Shown piece after piece: positions 26,813-38,794 of a stretch of 64,000 nucleotides of DNA (within the stretch, counting starts at the first letter, position 1; the number at the start of each line of letters is the position of its first letter). The notes below the pieces were generated by a model. It did not search any database and was not told the DNA's origin. It saw only the letters and a list, made by a program, of their open reading frames with translations. The stretch comes from Rallus limicola. Taxonomy: Eukaryota; Chordata; Aves; Gruiformes; Rallidae. The DNA is taken from contig JAKCOZ010000018.1 in the NCBI GenBank assembly GCA_022605955.1, positions 1,620,001 through 1,684,000 on the forward strand. The letters run 5' to 3'. The position numbers were made by a program, and so were the translations under genes.

Positions 26813-29772
26813 AATTAAGCAAACACTATTCAGAGGAGTTAAACTACTTCATTGTCAATTCTATACTCGGCCACATATTTACTGATTATATTAAAAATAA
26901 TGGGGTTTTATGCTTGATGTGGTTGGAAGAGGACACAGTGATTTAACTGTATAAAGGTTTTTAAAGGTAAAAGATTTTGATTTCACTGTTTTGCCATTTC
27001 CTGGTTGCTTTTTAAATAAATCCCAGTCAAATGTAATTAATGTACCGGCTACTACCTTGGGTTCCTCAGGGGTGGTACCACTACGTCCTGCATGGAAGAG
27101 CCCAAACTCTCAAGTTTGTCAGACTGTTCCCAGGTGGGTAACTCAGCTCCCTGCTTGCAGCTGAACAATCATTTCTCCACACTGCCCAAGTTTCAGCTTC
27201 CAGGCTGAGATCCTGGCACAAAGCGTGCCAAGGCGTGGGAGCTGCTGAAATTGCTGCATTACCTACCCTCCATTGCCCAACATACACAGTCCTCCTCCTC
27301 CTGTGGGTTATATTTGCAGTTTGCTCCTTACCCCAGCCTGCTGTGGGCCAGGGAGATGGGGATTGTGCTCCGATTCCCCCCTTTGGCTGTAGTTCTGACC
27401 TCTCCTTCTCAGTTTTCGGACAGTTCAGCAAAGTGACAGTGATGCACAGGCTGCGTGTTGCAAGGCAATGTCCCTGTCACAGGATCACAGAATCATAGGG
27501 GTTGGAAGGGACCTCAAGAGATCATCAGGTCCAATCCCACAATGCGTTGCCAGTGAGTGCCTGTAGCCCACGGCGTATGTCTGGGGTTTGATGGGAAAAT
27601 GTAATCCTATAGCCCCCTATAGTACGCTGATAGAAGCTCTCCTCCTGTGTGGCGCAATGCGAGCCTGCAGCCCATATTTCATGGTGCAGTCCTCCTGCAG
27701 CAAGTGAGTGAGTCATTTCCTACTGTCCTTTGGAATTAGACTTGGGGCGTGTTGGGCAGCTCCTTAGGTCTGGTCATCGTGGTACCAGGATGTGGTTCAG
27801 CGTAAGCACAGATAGACACTAATCCCCTCTCTGAGTGGCTCTGGAAGGTGATGTGTTTGACAGTGTATTTTATCTCCCTTTATGAACCAGGCTGGATGGC
27901 TGCCTGCACCTCATCTGCGGGCATGCCTTTGGGGCCAAATTTGTCAATTGTTTGTGCTGTCTTGCTGCTGGAGAGCTGTGGAGAGCATCTCTATAACGTT
28001 CCATCTGTTACGTCCTGAGGGGAGATCTGAGAGCATCCTGCCCTGACAGTGACCTCTGGACACTCTGGCGTGTGATGTGCAGGACCCGCTCTTGGGGGCA
28101 CTCCAGGCAAGGACATGGGTGTCTGACCCCAGAGAGTGGCTTCTCAAAATGCTCCCAGGGGATTTAGTAGCTGCTGCAGTATCTTCTGCATTCTTTTGAG
28201 AGCTGCCACTAGAGCTGTGTGGAAACTTTACCTGTCTTTGTCTGGGGGAGGTGTGGATAGTCACGCACGATGTGATCATCATGAGAAGGCAGCTGCAGAG
28301 TCAGCCGCCAGTCGTAGGTATGGGAAGGGGAACAGGGTGCTCTGAGAGGGAGGGAGACTGAGGATGTCATGTCTTATTTTAGTATTCAGACACATGGGAG
28401 CTACCTCCAGCCAGCCTGTTGTGATGCAGAAACATATCCTTTCTGCAGAGCAGGGTTGTGCATCTCATCATCTGTTTGGTGGAAAACACAGAGGTCTTCA
28501 GCCCCAAGAGCACCCTTGGTGAGCACTTGCTAGGTAGAGCCTCAAGCTGCCTAGCTGGGACCACTGCCTAGTGGGACACATCCTTGGAGGATGCAATGCC
28601 AAGACTGTCCTGGCTCCAGGTCACCAGCTGTCTTCCAGCCAACAAAGATGAAACGTGAACCTCTTCCAGGCTAGCAGATACATTCTGCCTGGCAGCAAGC
28701 CCCTAAATGCCTTCCTGTGCCTACTGCTCATCCTGGCATGGGACCAGAAGTTGTACAGAACCTGGTCTCCTCCCAGGGAATGTCCTACTATCATAAAGCT
28801 GAGAGGGAGCATCAGCAGCACCTTTTGGTGCTGGTGAGCCTTCAGGTTCTGTGGGGCAGGTGTCCCACAGAGCTGTGTGGGGAGGCAGGTGGGTAGTAGC
28901 ATCCTCAGGAGTACAGAGTTTCATGGAGTTGGATGGTGCTGGCATGCTGCCATGGTTGGGTTGTGGGGACAGGGCTGCTCTGTTGCTGCGATATCCCTGA
29001 CCCTCTAGGTAAAACACGTATGATTACTGGGCATGATTTACCCTCGCCAACAATCTGTGTAATAGTTCATTGGTCATCATGGGAACGTGTGAGTTTAAGG
29101 GACAGAACAATGCAAAATGTGTTCCTGCAGCATAAGTCGATTTCCATGTACAACCCCGTCGCTGCTCGTGCGACGATATATAAGCCTGGAGCTAGTGGAA
29201 ATCAGATGCTGTTACGAGACTATGATAGATTTATGCCACTGGAACAATGGAAGCCTGTTGTTCTGATGATATGATATATGCTGAAAGTTTTCAGACTATA
29301 TATTTAAATAGAAAACGTTTCAAAGCTCTGATATATGCAATAGAAGACTCATTATACTGTACAGATTTGTACTCGCAATAGTCTGATATGATTGCACCTC
29401 TACATCATGTACTGCCATCTGTCAGTGCCTGCTAGAGCTCACAGAGCTTGTAACTAATACGGCACGTGAAGGATAACATCTCGGAGGGGAGCGCGGGGCT
29501 TTACACTGATTGACTGGAATGCAGCGTGGGGCTGTGAGCGCTGCAGCGAGGGACAAGTTTGGAAAAGGCCAAAAAAACCCCAAACCCCATCCTCTGAGTT
29601 GGGACAGATTTTTGCACCCAGGTTTTGTAGATACAGACTCCCCTACCTCCCAGGGCGTGCCATGCTTTAGAGTTCATTTTATATACTGTACTTGCTGCAG
29701 CAAACCTTTTCTTTGTGTCCTGCACATTGATGTGATGCTTTCAGCTGAACAAGAAGCTTGCTAATAAGGATT
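26813..29772. other. Non-coding DNA with one small CR1 piece
   Basis: No recognisable gene. A 60-base CR1 tail lies at 27480-27540. The AT-rich stretch 28990-29470 lacks repeats and stands out from its surroundings, so it is a candidate conserved non-coding element. Confidence 0.5.
27480..27540 (-). mobile_element. Short CR1 LINE 3' tail
   Basis: GATCACAGAATCATAGGGGT, GGAAGGGACCTC and GATCATCAGGTCCAA form the reverse complement of the terminal CR1 3' UTR. Only about 60 bases are recognisable. Confidence 0.8.
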
Positions 29773-30213
29773 TGCAGAATCCTAGAATTGTAGGGACCTC
29801 CAGAGCTCATTGGGTCCAACCCCCCTGCCAAAGCAGGGTCCTTAGGACAGGTCACACAGGTTAGTGTCCAGATGGGTCTGGAATATCTCCAGAGAGGGAG
29901 ACTCCACACCCCCCTGGGCAGCCTATTCCAAGGCTCTGTCACCCTCGCTGTGAAGATGTTCTTCTACATACTAGTGCAGAACTTCTGTGCTCCAACTTGA
30001 GGCCATCGCCCCTTGTCCTGTCCCCACAGACACTGAGAAGAGGCTGGCCATTTCCCCATGTCCCACACTTCAGATATTGATAACCATTGATCAGATCCCC
30101 TCTCAGTCATCTCTTCTTCAGGCTGAGCAGCCCCAGGTCACTCAGCCTTTCCTTATAGGAGAGGCCCTTAATCATCTTCGTGGCCCTTGGCTGGACTCTC
30201 TTCAGGAGATCCC
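29773..30213 (-). mobile_element. CR1 LINE 3' fragment
   Basis: Reverse-orientation CR1 with 3' UTR (GGGACCTCCAGAGCTCATTG at about 29793) continuing into ORF2. The part near 30107-30213 encodes a decayed version of the [17 protein letters not shown] segment. It is related to the copies at 6583 and 9748, is frameshifted, and is non-functional. Confidence 0.9.
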
Positions 30214-33101
30214 AAGAGTGTACACTTTTGCTCCCCAATCCTGCCCAGGCTGCTGCCCTGCTAAGGCAGACTGGGGGGTGGGTGAGGACCTTGCCCAAAA
30301 GCTGGATCTCACTTTGATGCTGTTACTGTGAGGTCCAGAAGCTCCATCCCCACGCATGACTGGGCAACACACACCCCAGAGCTGAGAGCAGGAGGGTGAG
30401 TATCTAGTATCTTGCAACCTTTAGGTAAAATCAGAGAAGCGAGGCTGTGAGTGACCAGGGAATAGTGCAAGGGCTCCTCTCTCCCACATCCAAGGGAGAG
30501 ACCTCATGCTGTGGGTTATGCATCCCAGAGCAGACACAGAGACTCTGCTGCCCTTCCACATGCCTGGCCTGGCTCCTGCCTGTGGCTGGCTGGGAAATGC
30601 CCCACAAAAAAGGGCAAAAAACTGAAAGAGGGGAGGAACTGCAGGAGAAGTTGGGGGTCACCTTTGTGAGGGAGGAGATGTTGATGTGGACACAAAGTTC
30701 TGTAATTCTGGATCCCCTTCTTGATATTTTTACATACCAGAAGTGGATTTCAAAATTATGACAGAGTATTGTAACTTTTTAAATTCTTTCCCAATGTGTT
30801 ATGGTATTTTTTAACCCTGCTTTTAGCTCAGGAAATCTCCATCATCTAAAATTGGGCTTTTCAAACACTACATGTTTTTCGTGTGTCCCATTGTGTTTGT
30901 GGCTTGCTATCTGGATTTGAAAACTTCCAAGCTACTTAGCTCCACTGCAGAAAGTCAAGTGGTGTTTTTCCTGTTGTTATTTTCCTTTAATAATTTACTT
31001 TCCACTGTGCCTTTACTCCCCTTAGTACTTGAGCTGTGCTTGGCACATCGCGTGGCACAGGGACCATGTCTTGGCAGGTGGTGCTGGCTGAAAAGCTGGC
31101 CTGTTGGCCTTCCTTTCAGTGATACAAAGTTTTCCTGGTCTCAGGTAGTGGGACAGGGTCTGCCACTGTGGCTACATGTCTGGGGACTGCAGGGTACTGT
31201 GGGAATTAATACGTGGTCAAGAGATCACTGAGCAGTGCTGGGGTACTCTGAAGGGAAGCAGTATTAGTGCACTATGCATATTGTGGCTTTTCAAAAAGGC
31301 ATTTTCCAGCATTGGTGGAATGTTCAGCTGTAGGTTTGATGGGGGAAAAAAGCTTCAAAGTCTAATAATGACATATTTCACTGTGAGCAGGGCTCAAACA
31401 CGTAGAGTGACCAAAATTACTGACCTGAAAGTTCCTAAACTCCAAACGGTAAGCAAACCTTCCCAAAATTCATGTTAAGAGAAGGAGTCAGAAGATGAGC
31501 TGGCTGGTATGCCGGAGGCTGTTTTGATAGAGTAATGGCAGAGACTTATTGGAGCTGAGGGCTCTAAGCAGTCCAATTTGTTTCCTGTCTGTACTGGGGT
31601 AGTGTCTGGGTGTGCAGGTGGGGTGGCTTGCAGACCTCTCAGCGAAGTGTTGGAGACCCAGCCCTTTGCCCAGCAAGAATCGACTGACAGCATCACACGA
31701 ACTGTGACTCTTGTAGTGTCCCTGCTTCCAGAAGTGTCTCGAGCTACGGATTGTGTGTTGTGGCTGAGCAGCCTTCCAGTGTCCCATGGGGCTGGCTCCC
31801 AGAGCTCCTGGGGAGGGAAGATCCTGAGGATGCTCCAGTGTAGATCAGCAGTCTGAAGGTGTCGGTTTCTGTATGGAAGAGGAGCTTGTGCCTCGTCAAG
31901 TGGGATGGGACTTAATGGATTTATGCAATTACTGCATTCAGGAAACATCTTGGACCAGGCAGAAGGCTGGAGTTTGGTCACTGACCAGTGGAACATTGTT
32001 AAATGATTGAACAAAGCAGCATCATAAAGCCATGCAGGCTCCATGATTTACTTCTCAATTCCCTTTAAAATGTGGTGTTTGTACCTGGCATTTGAATTTG
32101 TTTCCCAAATTTCTGTTTCCCTGTGACACTCTAGGTTTCAAGGGCTGATGCTCCTCCTAGTAAAATAGCTGTGAATGAGCCTGGGGCTCTTCTTACTCTC
32201 CTGGCCTGCTGGGGAGTCCAGCATGACACGAACATTTGGATTGGGATGGGAAGTGTGGAGCTCGGGGTGGTGGCTCAATCCCTGTCCCGGACTCACTGAG
32301 TGAGAACAGGAGACAGGCACAACTCCGTATTTCTGTCGGTGAAACCATACGTGCTGCATGAAAGGAGCTTGGGCACGGGGTGACCGGGATTGCTGCCAGC
32401 ACGGATCACCCCACTCACTGTGTGACACTGTCTGATTACATTTCATTTATTACCCCATGTAGCACCTATAACAACAACGGCTGGGTGATGACAGAACAAT
32501 CATTCTACTAAAGTGCCCTATATAGTTTTTACAGCCTTTCAGACTTGTACTGGCAACATCACGTGACACAACATGAACAAGGTAGCTGGCAACTCTGCCC
32601 CAGCCTGGCTGTCTCCATGACACACAGGCTGCGTGGCCGGGACAGCAGCTCAGCCCTGCCTGCCTTCATCCCATCCGCTGAGCATCGCTCCGGCTCTGCT
32701 TGAGCACTGGGTGATGCCTCTGAAGCAGAGGACCAGCAGCTCAGAGCTTGACCTATCATCCCTCCTGTATTTTTTGCTATAGCAAAATTACCAGGGGACA
32801 CACTTGAGCTGTCTGGAGTGATTTCCCCATGGTCACCTACAGCAGGAAAATCCCACCCTAAATAAAGTTGAGACTTTATTGCAGCGCTGGAGCAGCCCTT
32901 ACTTTTGAATGCTACAGCCATGGTGGCAACTCTCACTGCCCCAAGGTTTTTCTCTTCAGACCATCCGTTTTTGTCAAAATCCGCCTCTGCTTCATTCTTT
33001 AGGTTTGGGCTTGGTCCATCAAGCATCAGGAGCAAGGGCCATACATGTTTTTGGAACATAATTCTTAGTTAATAACCATTTTTGGTCCTTGCCCTTTGCT
33101 C

Positions 33102-33104
<3 letters not shown>

Positions 33105-33140
<36 letters not shown>
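33105..33140 (+). repeat. (TC)n microsatellite
   Basis: About 18 uninterrupted TC units, then further pyrimidine-rich sequence to about 33165. The length is likely polymorphic. Confidence 0.9.
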
Positions 33141-33143
<3 letters not shown>

Positions 33144-34503
33144 TCCTCTCTTTCATTCCTTTCCCAAATGCCTGCAGGGGACTAACAGTATCAAGGTCAC
33201 CCAGAGGAATTAAGGCAAGAAAAATTCAGTCTGAATACATCTAATTCATTCCCCTTGCTGTTCAGAACTGGAAGCAGAGCTGAGGACCTTTAGATCCCAC
33301 TACTGATTGTCACGATAATCTGAAATACTTTGCTGTAGAGTTGCTAAAAATGCCCTCCCAGATTGCAGCCAGGCTGTCGCTGGAGGATCTGTAGCAGCTC
33401 TTCTCCCTCACTAGATTGAAATATTTTGTATTCAATTCCCTGCTCTTGGAAGCTGTGGAGTAAAAAAGGGAGTGAGGACTGTGCTGTAGGGAAACAAGGA
33501 GAAGGGAAGGTGACTTGGTGGAACAGGACGTGGAACAAGATGGGCTGACCTTGCTTCATCTTTGAAAGTACCATTTCAACGCCTGAGCGCTTTTTGATTG
33601 TGGCTGTCCCGTCGCTGTGGGAATTGGCATTGCCTTATGACAGTTTACAGAACCCAAAGCTAGATTTTCTTCATTTGTCTTTATATTTTTCCTCCAAGCA
33701 GCTCATCTTTCACTCAGGAACATGAGAAAGGGGCGAGATTCCCAAAAAACACTCGTCAGCCTTCTGAGCCATGCACGATGGCGAGCCCCCAGACCCCTGT
33801 CACTGTGACTTCAGTGTGTGGATCCTGCTGGAACAGGGGAAATTTGAGCTGAGCTGTATTGAAAATCTGCCCAACTCAAGCATTTTTAAAGATACTTAGG
33901 CCTTGTCCCACCTGCTATTGCAAGACCTGAGTGAGACAGGTCATGCGGTTTCAGTTTCCATGCAGCTGGTGGCAGGGAGTCCTGGAGGCACGTGGTAAAA
34001 TGTTCTTGCACATTTGTGAACCAGCTTTAAACATCAGGCTGGAGACACTCTGCATGGAATGGTGCAGACCCAGATCTCTTCACTTTCCTCGTAGGCAGCC
34101 ACCAAACCAAATAATAAGACATGAAGAGAAACAAAAAAAACCCCATTAATAAAATAGGGATATGGCCATGCTTTTTGGTAGGGCTGGGATGTGACCCATC
34201 CTCCTGCACTCCTGTGAGATAAGCTGTTGGAGAAGCTTGCCTTGGATTTTGATTTCTCCCTGAAAGCCTCGCTTTTTTGGTTGGAAAAGATAATATCCTG
34301 ACCATATGTCTCATGATTGATTCCTCCGTACGCTCGGTGCGTGTGGTGCTCTCTTAAGGGAGCCAGCGCTGCCGCGGGTGAGTCAGCAGGATGGGAACGC
34401 TCAGCTAATCAGTGGGCCTTAGTCAATATTTACTGGTAAGACAAAACAGCTTCTTGCTCTGGGGGGAATACGTCGTATTGCCTAATTCTGAATAGAATAG
34501 CTG

Positions 34504-34508
34504 ATGGG
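34504..34508. repeat. Left target-site duplication ATGGG
   Basis: The five bases directly before the left LTR are ATGGG, identical to the five bases after the right LTR. A 5-bp duplication is within the normal range for retroviral integrases. The unbroken match shows that both ends belong to one integration event. Confidence 0.92.
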
Positions 34509-35100
34509 TGTCGTGGTTTCACCCCGGCTTGGGCCGAGATCCACGCAGCTGCCTGCTCCTTAAAGTAAAAGAGCAGGAGAAAAGGGAAAAAAGGGGAGGG
34601 GGGAAACAAGGGAAGGGAAAAGGAAGGGGCAAATAACTCCAAAACCAAGAAACTAAGAGGCCCGTGGGTTGGGATAAGGATAGTTTACTAAGATAACAGA
34701 AAAATAAAATATATACAATGCTAACAGGACTATAGAGCAAAAGAATATGAAAATATTGATACACAATGCAGTTTCTCACCGAACCACACAACTCAGGCCG
34801 TACCACCCAGAGCCGTCCTGGAACCCGACCGTCCCCCAAGACCCTCGCGTCCCGGCCGCTCGCGTCCCGGAACCGCCGCCCCTTCTTCCTCCCATCAGCC
34901 CCCCTTTATCCTGGGCAGGACGTAATTGGCATGGAATACTCTCTTTGGCCCATCTGGGTCACCTGTCCTGGCATTGACTGTCTGACTGCAACTAAAAACA
35001 TCAGGGTGTTATCAGCACTGCTTTCATTTTAACTCCCAAACACAGCATTCCATCCGCTGCTACAAATGAAATTAACTCTATCCTGACTGAAACCAGGACA
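34509..35100 (-). repeat. 3' LTR of the provirus (592 bp)
   Basis: In element orientation it begins TGTCCTGGTTTCAG and ends CACGACA, giving TG...CA ends and an imperfect terminal inverted repeat (TGTC[C/G]TGGTTTCA, one mismatch in 13). It is identical to 40794-41385. A CpG-rich segment at 34840-34880 contains a 12-bp direct repeat, CTCGCGTCCCGG, at 34844 and 34859. The 3' part, read on the minus strand, is a long pyrimidine-rich tract. Antisense and sense open frames inside are by-products of composition. Confidence 0.95.
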
Positions 35101-35116
35101 TTATCCACCCCTTATT
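35101..35116 (-). promoter_or_regulatory. Polypurine tract for plus-strand priming
   Basis: Directly upstream of the 3' LTR, in element orientation, the sequence is AATAAGGGGTGGATAA. A purine-rich run touching the LTR start is where plus-strand DNA synthesis is primed in retroviruses. It is interrupted by two T residues, so the exact primer is uncertain. Confidence 0.65.
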
Positions 35117-35599
35117 CCATACCATTTACGTCGTGACCAGATCCAACCATTTCTTTTGGGTACAACCAATGTTTCAGACACACATATCTGTATTATTCCC
35201 TTAGTCTATGGATCATTCTTCTGAGTTTTGTTGAGTAAATGATTTAGTCCATGACTTTCAGGCTTCATTCGTTGTAACAGTCTCTCATGGTGTCAGTATG
35301 CACCATTGGATCGTTGCATACTGCATCTCGGGCTCTCGACCAATGCATCTGACATGGTCCATGGTCATGGTCTGTGAATCAAAAGTGTTCATTTTCAAAG
35401 GGGAAGAGGAAAAAGTTCTTGTGATGGTAGGTCTTGATTCCATCATCGTGGCAGTCTTCCTTCATTGACGTGTATGTTTCCGGCTGTAACTCCATTGGTA
35501 CAACACACAACAACAATTATATATATACAGAAATTAAAGTAATAATGTATATATTGTAATGGGTTATTTAGCACTTATTATAATACAATTTCTACCTTA
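35117..35599 (-). other. Non-coding segment between pol and 3' LTR
   Basis: About 480 bases where env would lie in an infectious retrovirus. I see no open frame of note, no signal peptide and no transmembrane envelope signature. The part next to pol (35510-35599) is strongly AT-rich. It may carry RNA export or stability signals, which cannot be recognised by eye. Confidence 0.75.
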
Positions 35600-38500
35600 T
35601 TAATTACATTGGCTATTCTCACCTAAAATCAAATCCCTTTGAGGTACACATCGAGTTTCTCCATCCTTCTGCATTACCCACCAAGTAGAACCAGGTCCTT
35701 GAGCAAAAACAATTCCCGACATAGGTTTACCTTTACCTGAAGCAGGGATGACCCAAACTGTCTTCCCTAATATGCTTTTCATGTGCACCACTGGGACTCT
35801 GTCTCCTTCTACAGTACATGGAAATTTTGACTGGGCAGGGCCAGCCCGATTGGTAGAACCCCTAGAGTTAACTAACCACGTGGCTTTTGCCAAATTTGTA
35901 TCCCAATGTTTGAATGTTCCACCACCCATTGCTTTCAGGGTGGTCTTTAAGAGTCCATTATATCGTTCAATTTTCCCAGAGGCTGGTGCATGATAAGGAA
36001 TGTGGTACACCCATTCAATGCCATGCTCTTTGGCCCAGGTGTCTATGAGAGCATTTCGGAAATGAGTCCCGTTGTCTGACTCGATTCTTTCTGGGGTGCC
36101 GTGTCGCCATAGGACTTGCCTTTCAAGGCCCAGGATTGTATTCCGGGCAGTAGCATGGGGTACCGGATATGTTTCTAGCCAGCCAGTGGTAGCCTCCACC
36201 ATTGTAAGCACATAGCGTTTGCCATGGCGGGTTTGTGGGAGGGTGATGTAATCAATCTGCCAGGCCTCCCCATATTTATATTTCATCCACCGTCCCCCAT
36301 ACCAAAGCGGCTTCAACCGCTTCGCCTGCTTAATTGCGGCACACGTCTCACATTCATGGATAACTTGTGCAATAGCATCCATGGTTAAGTCCACCCCTCG
36401 ATCTCGAGCCCATCTATATGTTGCATCTCTCCCTTGATGACCTGAGGAATCATGAGCCCATCGAGCTATGAATAATTCACCTTTATGTTGCCAGTCTAGA
36501 TCTACCTGAGCCACTTCAATCCTAGCAGCCTTATCTACCTGATGGTTGTTTTGATGTTCCTCCATGGCTCGACTCTTAGGTACATGGGCATCAACATGAC
36601 GTACCTTTACAACAAGCCTCTCTAATCGGGTAGCAATGTCTTGCCATAAGTCAGCAGCCCATATGGGTTTGCCTCTACGCTGCCAGTTGTTCTTTTTCCA
36701 CTGTTGCAACCAACCCCACAGGGCATTAGCTACCATCCATGAGTCAGTATAAAGATAGAGCATTGGCCACTTTTCTCTCTCAGCAATGTCCAAGGCCAAC
36801 TGGATGGCCTTCACCTCAGCAAATTGGCTTGATTCACCTTTTCCTTCAGTGGCTTCTGCTACTTGTCTGGTAGGACTCCATACAGCAGCTTTCCATCTTC
36901 GCTGCCTTCCCACAAGGCGACAGGAGCCATCGGTGAACAGGGCATATCGCTTCTCATTCTCTGGCAGTTTGTTGTAAGGTGGGGCTTCTTCAGCACGTGT
37001 CACCTCCTCGTCCTCTGGTGACATCCCAAAATCTTTGCCTTCTGGCCAGTCTGTGATCACTTCCACGATTCCTGGGCGATTAGGGTTTCCTATTCGAGCC
37101 CGCTGAGTAATTAGTGCAACCCACTTGCTCCACGTAGCATCAGTGGCATGGTGTGTAGAAGGGACCTTCCCTTTGAACATCCAGCCCAGCACCGGCAGTC
37201 GGGGTGCCAGGAGGAGTTGAGCTTCAGTTCCAATCACTTCTGAAGCGGCTCGAACCCCTTCATAGGCGGCCAGTATTTCCTTTTCTGTTGGAGTATAATT
37301 GGCCTCAGATCCTTTGTAGGCCCGACTCCAAAACCCCAGTGGTCGACCTCTAGTCTCCCCTTGTGCTTTCTGCCAGAGACTCCAGGTAGGGCCATTCTCC
37401 CCGGCTGCAGTGTAAAGCACATTTTTAACATCTGTCCCTGTCCGGACAGGCCCAAGGGCTACTGCATGGACTATCTCGCGTTTGATCTGTTCAAAGGCTT
37501 GCTGCTGCTCAGGGCCCCATTGGAAATCATTCTTCTTCCGAGTTACGTGGTAGAGTGGGCTCACAATGAGACTGTAGTTTGGGACATGCATTCGCCAAAA
37601 ACCTATAACACCTAAGAAAGCTTGTGTTTCCTTTTTGTTGCTTGGTGGAGACATAGCTGCTATTTTATTGATAATGTCCATTGGGATCTGACGACGCCCA
37701 TCCTGCCATTTTATTCCTAAAAACTGGATTTCTCGGGTAGGCCCCTTGACTTTACTTTGCTTTATAGCAAAACCAGCTTCCAAAAGGATTTGAATTATCC
37801 TTTTTCCTTTCTCAAATACTTCCTCTGCTGTATTGCCCCATACAATGATGTCATCAATATACTGCAGGTGCTCTGGGGCTTTACCCTTTTCCAGTGTGGT
37901 CTGAATTAGTCCATGGCAAATGGTGGGGCTGTGTTTCCACCCCTGGGGCAGACGATTCCACGTGTATTGGATGCCCCTCCAAGTGAAAGCAAATTGTGGC
38001 CTGCACTCTGGTGCCAGTGGTATTGAGAAGAAAGCATTTGCAATGTCAATTGTGGCATACCACTTGGCTGCCTTTGACTCCAATTCATACTGCAGTTCCA
38101 GCATGTCTGGTACAGCAGCACTCATACCTGGAGTGACTTCGTTTAGGCCACGATAATCCACTGTCAGCCTCCACTCTCCATCGGACTTCCGCACTGGCCA
38201 TATGGGACTGTTAAAGGGTGAGCGGGTTCGGCTGATCACCCCTTGACTCTCTAGTTGACGAATCAGCTTATGGATGGGGATCAGGGAATCCCTGTTAGTA
38301 CGGTATTGTCTCCTGTGCACCGTCGTTGTAGCAATTGGCACCTGCTGTTCTTCAACCTTCAATAACCCCACAACAGAAGGATCATCAGAGAGTCCAGGCA
38401 AGGCACGCAATTGCTCAGTGCCTTCTGTCTCCAAAGCAGCTATTCCAAAAGCCCACCGGTACCCTTTTGGGTCCTTAAAATAACCTCTACGGAGGTAATC

Positions 38501-38794
38501 TATACCTAAAATGCATGGAGCTTCTGGGCCAGTCACAATTGGGTGTTTCTCCCAGTCCTTCCCAGTTAAGCTCACTTCAGCCTCTAACACAGTCAATTGT
38601 TGGGATCCACCTGTCACTCCAGAAATGCTGACAGGTTCTGTCCCTACATGATTCGATGGCATTATCGTACACTGGGCACCAGTATCCACCAGAGCCTTGT
38701 ACTCTTGTGGGTCTGACATGCCAGGCCATCTGATCCACACAGTCCAATAAACACGGTTATCCCTCTCCTCCACCTGGCTGGAGGCAGGGCCCCT
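35600..38794 (-). CDS. Pol: protease, reverse transcriptase, RNase H, integrase
   Basis: Open reading frame directly after the gag UAG, in the same frame. The first in-frame AUG is at about 38719, only 11 codons before the protease active site, so synthesis as a Gag-Pol readthrough product is likely. Numbering from the GTG at 38773: protease DTGA at 30-33 with ILGID at 88; reverse transcriptase with catalytic D243, LPQGW at 275 and YIDD at 305-308; RNase H with D615, E653, D677 and D747; integrase zinc site H774, H779, C808, C811, and D841, D900, E936 with D,D-35-E spacing; then a C-terminal SH3-like tail. All catalytic positions are kept and there are no internal stops over 1057 codons. It copies element RNA into DNA and inserts it. 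No dUTPase domain is present. ERVL-like affinity is moderate confidence. Confidence 0.95.
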   Translation of the reverse strand, partial: RGPASSQVEERDNRVYWTVWIRWPGMSDPQEYKALVDTGAQCTIMPSNHVGTEPVSISGVTGGSQQLTVLEAEVSLTGKDWEKHPIVTGPEAPCILGIDYLRRGYFKDPKGYRWAFGIAALETEGTEQLRALPGLSDDPSVVGLLKVEEQQVPIATTTVHRRQYRTNRDSLIPIHKLIRQLESQGVISRTRSPFNSPIWPVRKSDGEWRLTVDYRGLNEVTPGMSAAVPDMLELQYELESKAAKWYATIDIANAFFSIPLAPECRPQFAFTWRGIQYTWNRLPQGWKHSPTICHGLIQTTLEKGKAPEHLQYIDDIIVWGNTAEEVFEKGKRIIQILLEAGFAIKQSKVKGPTREIQFLGIKWQDGRRQIPMDIINKIAAMSPPSNKKETQAFLGVIGFWRMHVPNYSLIVSPLYHVTRKKNDFQWGPEQQQAFEQIKREIVHAVALGPVRTGTDVKNVLYTAAGENGPTWSLWQKAQGETRGRPLGFWSRAYKGSEANYTPTEKEILAAYEGVRAASEVIGTEAQLLLAPRLPVLGWMFKGKVPSTHHATDATWSKWVALITQRARIGNPNRPGIVEVITDWPEGKDFGMSPEDEEVTRAEEAPPYNKLPENEKRYALFTDGSCRLVGRQRRWKAAVWSPTRQVAEATEGKGESSQFAEVKAIQLALDIAEREKWPMLYLYTDSWMVANALWGWLQQWKKNNWQRRGKPIWAADLWQDIATRLERLVVKVRHVDAHVPKSRAMEEHQNNHQVDKAARIEVAQVDLDWQHKGELFIARWAHDSSGHQGRDATYRWARDRGVDLTMDAIAQVIHECETCAAIKQAKRLKPLWYGGRWMKYKYGEAWQIDYITLPQTRHGKRYVLTMVEATTGWLETYPVPHATARNTILGLERQVLWRHGTPERIESDNGTHFRNALIDTWAKEHGIEWVYHIPYHAPASGKIERYNGLLKTTLKAMGGGTFKHWDTNLAKATWLVNSRGSTNRAGPAQSKFPCTVEGDRVPVVHMKSILGKTVWVIPASGKGKPMSGIVFAQGPGSTWWVMQKDGETRCVPQRDLILGENSQCN

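Larger units (their letters stand above)
30214..34508. other. Non-coding DNA left of the provirus
   Basis: No gene supported. Two minus-strand open frames, 31475-32044 (189 codons) and 32559-33059 (166 codons), match no family I know and are judged chance. A (TC)n tract lies at 33105-33140. The last five bases are the left target-site duplication of the provirus. Confidence 0.5.

Noticed and set aside
28933..29274. Possible coding exon in the AT-rich island
   Set aside because: No convincing splice sites or protein family; a non-coding conserved element fits the texture better.
31475..32044. 189-codon minus-strand frame from a true ATG
   Set aside because: Low-complexity, Ser/Thr/Pro-rich translation without a recognisable domain; overlapping frames on both strands.
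32559..33059. 166-codon minus-strand frame
   Set aside because: No recognisable family, and no promoter or splice context visible.
34519..34839. 106-codon frame repeated identically in both LTRs
   Set aside because: It arises from the long pyrimidine-rich part of the LTR and appears twice only because the LTRs are identical. No accessory-protein signature.
38773..38773. GTG at 38773 as the pol start
   Set aside because: It is not an AUG and has no reason to initiate in a vertebrate cell. The frame continues unbroken back to the gag UAG, so readthrough is the better explanation.
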